Shown in pieces: positions 60,342 through 64,000 of a DNA stretch of 64,000 nucleotides (positions are counted from its first letter, which is position 1; each line of letters begins with the position of its first letter). The notes under the pieces are model-generated. The model did not search any database and was not told the origin of the DNA. It saw nothing but the letters and a program-made list of their open reading frames with translations. The stretch is from positions 1 to 64,000 of the forward strand of contig CAYJPV010000016.1 of NCBI GenBank assembly GCA_964372095.1, written 5' to 3'. A program made the position numbers and the translations under genes. The stretch is from CAYJPV01 sp964372095 (GTDB taxonomy: Bacteria > Acidobacteriota > Vicinamibacteria > Vicinamibacterales > JAKQTR01).

Positions 60342-61577
60342 ATGACGACAGAGCGTGGCGCGGCCGAGCGGACGCGTGCGACTCCGCTGCTGCGGCAGCC
60401 GGTGTTCGTCTCGTTGTTGATGACGGCGCTGGTGTCGAATGTCGGCAGCTGGATGCAGGGGTTCTCGGAGCAATGGCTGGTGGTCCAGATGGCCGGCGCC
60501 GAAGCGCCGCGCTGGGCCGGCCGCCAGGGGTTCGCCAGCGGCTTCGCCATGCTGCTGCTCATTCCGTTTGCTGGTGCCCTCGGAGACCGTTTCGACCGGC
60601 GGCGGCTGCTTGCCGTGAGCCAGGTCTGGCTGGCCTGCATTGCCGTCATGATGGGCACGCTGGCCTGGACGCCGGGCGGCCTCACGCTCGGGCGCCTGGT
60701 GGCGTTCGCGGCGGCCACGGGCGTGGGCATGGCGCTGATGGTGCCGATGCTCAACAGCCTGCTGCCAGGTGTCGTGACGCGCGACGAACTGACGGCCGCC
60801 TCCGGCCTGATGTCCGCCCAGTTCAACGTGAGCCGCGTCGTCGGGCCGACCTTGTCGGCGGCCGTCTTGTCGTGGTGGGGCGCGTCCGGCAATTTCTTCC
60901 TGAATGCGTTGTCATTCCTGGGCCTCATCGTCGTGTCGTTTCGCCTGCCCGCACCCGTTCCGGAACGGGCCGGGGCTGGACGGGGGTCGTACGCCGAAGC
61001 CTGGCGTCACTGCCGAGAGGACCGCGAACTGCGGGTGGCCCTCGTTCTGGCGCTCGTCGTGGGCACTTTCGCGTGGTCGTACCACACGTTCGTCACCGTC
61101 TATGCGGTGCGGTACCTGGGCGCGCAGGCCCACGGTGCCGCCGGGCTCCTGGCGGCGTACGGCGCGGGGGCGATCACCGGGTCGTTGCTGCTGTCGCGCG
61201 ATACCGGCGGTTCGCCGTGGCGACGGCTGCGGATGGGGCTGGCGGCGTATGGCGGCGGGCTGGTGCTCGTCGGGGCGTGGCCCCACGACGTGGTGACGCT
61301 GGTCGTGGCGGCCGGCCTCGGCGGCGCCCATGCTGTGTTCGGAAACCTGCTGTCGGTGGCGGTGCAGCACAGGGCCCCGGATGCCATGCGCGGGCGCATC
61401 ACCGCCATTTACCTGATGGCGATCCTGGGGACGACGCCGCTCGGGAACCTCCTGGCTGGCGAAGTGGCCCAGGCCCTCGGTTATCACGGCGTTCGGTGGG
61501 TGCTCGGGGCCCAGGGTGTGCTGCTGATCGGTTCGGCGGTCTGGGCCTGGCGCCGGATGGCGGCGCAGGTCCGGTAG
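60342..61577 (+). CDS. MFS transporter, MFS_3/EntS-like
   Basis: A 411-residue twelve-helix transporter. It opens PVFVSLLMTALVSNVGSWMQGFSEQWLVVQM and carries GALGDRFDRRRLL, then MLNSLLPGVVTRDELTAASGLMSAQFNVSRVVGP, which is the pattern of the MFS_3 group (EntS siderophore exporter and relatives). Later MRGRITAIYLMAILGTTPLGNLLAG agrees. The cargo is unknown; no siderophore genes are nearby. ATG at 60342 sits immediately after GGAGG, closer than ideal; a GTG at 60318 is an alternative. The preceding 364 bases contain the palindromic element and little else. Confidence 0.87.
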   Translation: MTTERGAAERTRATPLLRQPVFVSLLMTALVSNVGSWMQGFSEQWLVVQMAGAEAPRWAGRQGFASGFAMLLLIPFAGALGDRFDRRRLLAVSQVWLACIAVMMGTLAWTPGGLTLGRLVAFAAATGVGMALMVPMLNSLLPGVVTRDELTAASGLMSAQFNVSRVVGPTLSAAVLSWWGASGNFFLNALSFLGLIVVSFRLPAPVPERAGAGRGSYAEAWRHCREDRELRVALVLALVVGTFAWSYHTFVTVYAVRYLGAQAHGAAGLLAAYGAGAITGSLLLSRDTGGSPWRRLRMGLAAYGGGLVLVGAWPHDVVTLVVAAGLGGAHAVFGNLLSVAVQHRAPDAMRGRITAIYLMAILGTTPLGNLLAGEVAQALGYHGVRWVLGAQGVLLIGSAVWAWRRMAAQVR

Positions 61578-61603
61578 GCCGAGCCAGAGGGGTGGAATCG
61601 GAC

Positions 61604-62140
61604 GTGTCCCACTTTGTCGTGCTGCTCCGCGGCGTGAACGTCGGCCGGGGAAACCGGGTGCCAATGGCCGGGTTTCGCGCGCTCCTGGAATCGCTGGGCT
61701 TCAGCGCCGTGAAGACGGTGTTGAACAGCGGCAACGCCGTCTTCGCCGGCCCGGCGCGATCATCCGGTGCACTGGCGCGTACGATCCGGGCGGAGCTGCA
61801 CTCGAGCCTCGGCCTCGACGTTCCGGTGATTGTGAAGTCAGCGGCCGAGTTCACCGCGGTCGTCGAGGGCAACGTGCTCGCAGGCGCGTGCCAGGACGCC
61901 TCGCGCCTGCTCGTGGCGTTCGCACAGGATCCGGCGGTCGTGCAGGGATTGGCGGGTGTGGCGACACTGGTGCGGTCACCCGAGCAGTTTGCCGTCGGCA
62001 CCCATGCTGCGTATCTCTCGTGCCCGAACGGCATCCTCGAGAGCCAGGCAGCCGTGGTGCTGCTGGGGATGGGTGGCGCCGGCATCACCACGCGCAACTG
62101 GGCGACGGTGCAGAAACTCCACGCGCTGCTGGCTCCGTAG
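61604..62140 (+). CDS. DUF1697 family protein
   Basis: A 178-residue cytosolic protein. HFVVLLRGVNVGRGNRVPMAGFRALLESLGF and VKTVLNSGNAVF are the two conserved N-terminal blocks of DUF1697. GITTRNWATVQKLHALL is its C-terminal block. The family is widespread and uncharacterised. GTG at 61604 places the start four residues before the conserved block; another GTG at 61592 is possible. It follows the MFS gene by 26 bases on the same strand and may be co-transcribed. Confidence 0.87.
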   Translation: MSHFVVLLRGVNVGRGNRVPMAGFRALLESLGFSAVKTVLNSGNAVFAGPARSSGALARTIRAELHSSLGLDVPVIVKSAAEFTAVVEGNVLAGACQDASRLLVAFAQDPAVVQGLAGVATLVRSPEQFAVGTHAAYLSCPNGILESQAAVVLLGMGGAGITTRNWATVQKLHALLAP

Positions 62141-62459
62141 CCCCCTCGTTACGTAGCCCCGGACCTCCCGCCTTCGCGCGAAGCGCTACGGCGTGGCCGC
62201 GACGGAGTTCAAAGAACGTGGTCGGGTCAGGTCCCGGGGGGGGCGATCCCGCACGTAGCGCCGGCCCCTGTCCCGGCCGCGTTCTTGAACGCTGAGTGCG
62301 CAATCACGCACAAGATGTGCGTGTTCAAGTATTTCGTGGCAAGACGAAAAGTCCGGAGAGTGCCCTGAATCCGTCGCCCCGACCAAGGCCGGAGCGGATG
62401 CGATGGAATTGGTCGGGGCGACCCTTCGACGACGCTCAGGGTGGCCCCGTGTGAAAAGT
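62141..62459. other. Non-coding stretch with nested hairpins and tRNA-end copies
   Basis: No gene is seen. It contains GCGCGAAGCGCTACG-type sequence, an eight-G run at 62238-62245, and a nested inverted structure. The outer arms are CTTGAAC (62284-62290) and GTTCAAG (62323-62329); the inner stem CACGCACA/TGTGCGTG (62305-62323) has a three-base AGA loop. At 62373-62386 and 62409-62422 are inverted and direct 14-bp copies of the tRNA-Pro 3' end. Confidence 0.6.
62421..62442 (-). terminator. Candidate terminator hairpin downstream of tRNA-Pro
   Basis: ACCCTTCGACGACGCTCAGG followed by GT: the ACCCT and AGGGT ends pair around a loop. It lies about 18 bases past the tRNA 3' end in its reading direction. 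The related motif CCCTTCGAC...CTCAGGG is a common intergenic hairpin in soil bacteria. No T-tract follows, so termination is an inference. Confidence 0.35.
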
Positions 62460-62536
62460 TGGTCGGGGCGACTGGATTCGAACCAGCGACCCCCTGCGCC
62501 CAAGGCAGGTGCGCTACCAGGCTGCGCTACGCCCCG
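62460..62536 (-). tRNA. tRNA-Pro (anticodon UGG)
   Basis: A 77-base cloverleaf with encoded CCA. The acceptor stem CGGGGCG pairs with CGCCCCG. D-arm: GCGCAGCCTGGTAGCGC. The anticodon stem CCTGC/GCAGG encloses the loop CTTGGGC with anticodon TGG at the centre, reading proline CCA and, by wobble, other CCN codons. T-arm: CTGGTTCGAATCCAG. The discriminator base is A. A spurious open frame across it produces the well-known artefact peptide GVAQPGSAPALGAGGRWFES. Confidence 0.96.
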
Positions 62537-62650
62537 ACCAGCGACGGATCTGGCGACCCGCCGAATCCCCATTATGACTGAAGCGCCCCGTGCGGTCACG
62601 TCCGGATGACGTGTGGGCTGACGTCCGGCTGAAGCCGGACGCCACCACGC

Positions 62651-62731
62651 CCCCAAGCCCCACGCCCCGGGCCCCGAGCCGACAGCCGACAGCCGACAGC
62701 CGACAGCCGACAGCCGAAGGCCGATCGCCGC
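62651..62731. repeat. Heptanucleotide repeat array 11 (CCCCAAG/CCCCGAG and GACAGCC)
   Basis: Imperfect CCCCAAG, CCCCACG, CCCCGGG, CCCCGAG units followed by five GACAGCC units, GAAGGCC and GATCGCC. It separates the trpB2 stop codon from the tRNA-Pro gene. A copy of the CCGGCTGAAGCCGG repeat lies just to its left (62623-62647). Confidence 0.88.
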
Positions 62732-62733
62732 CG

Positions 62734-64000
62734 TCAGTCCTTCATCTGCCCGCCCAGGTACGCTTCGTACGCGGCCATGTCGAAAATGCCGTGCCCGGAC
62801 AGGTTGAACAGAATCGTCTTCTTCTCGCCCGATTCGCGCGCGGCGATGGCGTGCTGCACGCAACTGTGGATGGCGTGCGCCGACTCGGGTGCCGGGATCG
62901 TGCCCTCCGTCCGCGCGAACGCCACGGCGCTCTCGAACACCTCCCGCTGGCCATAGGCTTCGGCCTCGATGAGCCCGGCGTGCAGCAGGTGGCTGACGAG
63001 CGGCGCCGAGCCGTGATACCGCAGGCCGCCCGCGTGGGCCGGCGGCGGCACGAAACGGTGCCCCATGGTGTGCATCATCATGAGCGGCGTCAGTTCGGCG
63101 ATGTCCCCGAAGTCGTACTCGTGCGCCCCTTTCGTGAGGCTCGGGCACGACTGGGGCTCGGCGGCGATCACGCGCAGCGCCGGCCGCTCGCCCTTGATCT
63201 TGTCGCGCACGAACGGGAACGCGAGGCCCGCGAAATTGCTGCCGCCGCCGTGGCACGCGATGAGGATGTCGGGGTAGTCGCCCGCCAGCTCCATCTGCTT
63301 CTTGGCTTCCTGGCCGATGATCGTCTGGTGCAGCAGCACGTGGTTGAGCACGCTGCCCAGGGCGTACTTCGTATCGTCGCGCCCGGCGGCGTCTTCGACG
63401 GCCTCCGAGATCGCGATGCCCAGGCTGCCGGGCGAATTCGGATCGTCGTCCAGCACGGCGCGGCCGGATGCGGTCAGCGTCGACGGACTCGCCACGATCT
63501 GCGCGCCGTACGTCTTCATCATGATCCGGCGGTACGGCTTGAGGTCGTAGCTGTTGCGGACCATGTACACCATGCACTCGAGACCCATCAGCCGGCACGC
63601 GCAGGACAGCGCGCTGCCCCACTGGCCTGCCCCGGTTTCCGTCGCCAGGCGCTTGACCCCCTCCTGCTTGTTGGCCCACGCCTGCATGATCGCGGTGTTC
63701 AGCTTGTGGCTGCCCACCGGGCTCACGTGTTCCGACTTGTAGTAGATCCTGGCGGGCGTCTGCAGAAATTCTTCGAATGCCCGTGCGCGGTACACGGGGC
63801 TCGGCCGGTACAGGCGGTAGATGTCGCGCACCTCATCGGGGATCGCGATCATCGGTTCCTGCGACACCTCCTGCATGATGAGCGACATGGGGAAGATCGG
63901 CGCCAGCGCGTCCGGACCGATAGGCTCCCGCGTCACCGGGTGGAGCGGCGGCGGCAGCGGCGTCGGCAGATCGGGCGCGATGTTGTAGAAGTGCGTGGGG
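62734..64000 (-). CDS. Tryptophan synthase beta-like protein TrpB2 (5' end beyond window)
   Basis: A PLP enzyme of the TrpB2 subfamily. At least 421 residues are present; the reading frame continues past position 64000 with HFYNIAPDLPTPLPPPLHP, the conserved TrpB2 N-terminal segment, so the true start is outside. The PLP lysine is in PVGSHKLNTAIMQAW. ETGAGQWGSALSCAC, LGSVLNHVLLHQTIIGQEAKKQ and CHGGGSNFAGLAFPF are family blocks, and the protein ends FNLSGHGIFDMAAYEAYLGG. It joins indole and serine to make tryptophan, or acts as an indole-salvage or serine-deaminating enzyme, as suggested for TrpB2. No trpA is visible. Confidence 0.92.
   Translation of the reverse strand, partial: PTHFYNIAPDLPTPLPPPLHPVTREPIGPDALAPIFPMSLIMQEVSQEPMIAIPDEVRDIYRLYRPSPVYRARAFEEFLQTPARIYYKSEHVSPVGSHKLNTAIMQAWANKQEGVKRLATETGAGQWGSALSCACRLMGLECMVYMVRNSYDLKPYRRIMMKTYGAQIVASPSTLTASGRAVLDDDPNSPGSLGIAISEAVEDAAGRDDTKYALGSVLNHVLLHQTIIGQEAKKQMELAGDYPDILIACHGGGSNFAGLAFPFVRDKIKGERPALRVIAAEPQSCPSLTKGAHEYDFGDIAELTPLMMMHTMGHRFVPPPAHAGGLRYHGSAPLVSHLLHAGLIEAEAYGQREVFESAVAFARTEGTIPAPESAHAIHSCVQHAIAARESGEKKTILFNLSGHGIFDMAAYEAYLGGQMKD

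Noticed and set aside
62186..63679. Long minus-strand open frame across the tRNA and TrpB2 region
   Set aside because: It is the antisense/alternate frame of TrpB2 plus the translated tRNA artefact GVAQPGSAPALGAGGRWFES; composition is Arg/Ala/Gly shadow coding.

Overview
The window is high-GC, densely coded chromosomal DNA from a Gram-negative-type bacterium. It encodes lipoproteins, signal peptides, an RND-type membrane-fusion protein with MacB-like permeases, and outer-surface hydrolases. Several features point to Acidobacteriota, most likely the Vicinamibacteria/Vicinamibacterales branch: two large secreted S9 peptidases, a VPS10/BNR-propeller protein, DUF1028, DUF711 and DUF6526 proteins, TrpB2, and intergenic spaces packed with 7-bp tandem repeats. 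This placement is inference from family content; no rRNA is present. The sequence looks like a metagenome scaffold: it has a 10-N gap at 4574-4583 flanked by runaway G/C homopolymers, a similar degenerate start (1-66), and two genes broken by single-base frameshifts.

Layout. 0.2-7.5 kb: small secreted protein, membrane protein, DNA polymerase IV, MsbA-like ABC exporter, assembly gap, secreted prolyl-oligopeptidase-type peptidase. 7.6-12.7 kb: pheS-pheT (minus strand) and a DUF711 protein. 12.8-24.3 kb: NosL-like lipoprotein, DUF6526, phosphatidylcholine-synthase-like enzyme, pseudouridine synthase, MATE pump, Na+/alanine symporter, thrB-thrC operon, TerC, DUF2207. 24.5-28.9 kb: four-gene MacAB-like efflux operon (adaptor, ATPase, two FtsX-type permeases). 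28.9-34.9 kb: DHA2 exporter, frameshifted TauE/SafE transporter with its DUF1634 partner, DsbA-like thiol oxidoreductase, PAS/GAF diguanylate cyclase, DUF2878. 35-47 kb: aminotransferase, TruA, alkaline-phosphatase-superfamily enzyme, MFS, giant BNR/VPS10 protein, DUF1028, M20 peptidase, NlpC/P60 hydrolase. 47-58 kb: TrmH, frameshifted HExxH lipoprotein, Gfo/Idh/MocA oxidoreductase, PPi-type phosphofructokinase, formiminotransferase-cyclodeaminase, second diguanylate cyclase, glycine C-acetyltransferase, and an unrecognised protein with a SelO-like active-site signature. 57.6-64 kb: second S9 peptidase, a 166-bp palindromic mobile-like element, MFS, DUF1697, tRNA-Pro(UGG), TrpB2 (runs off the end).

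Theme. Amino-acid metabolism recurs: threonine synthesis, threonine/glycine and histidine catabolism, secreted peptidases, an amino-acid symporter and TrpB2. This fits a proteolytic heterotroph. The most unusual feature is the intergenic DNA. Eleven arrays of degenerate heptanucleotide repeats occupy much of the larger intergenic space. They come in several sequence families that share the 7-bp period. Some supply the stop codons of flanking genes, and one sits inside the pheS-pheT operon.
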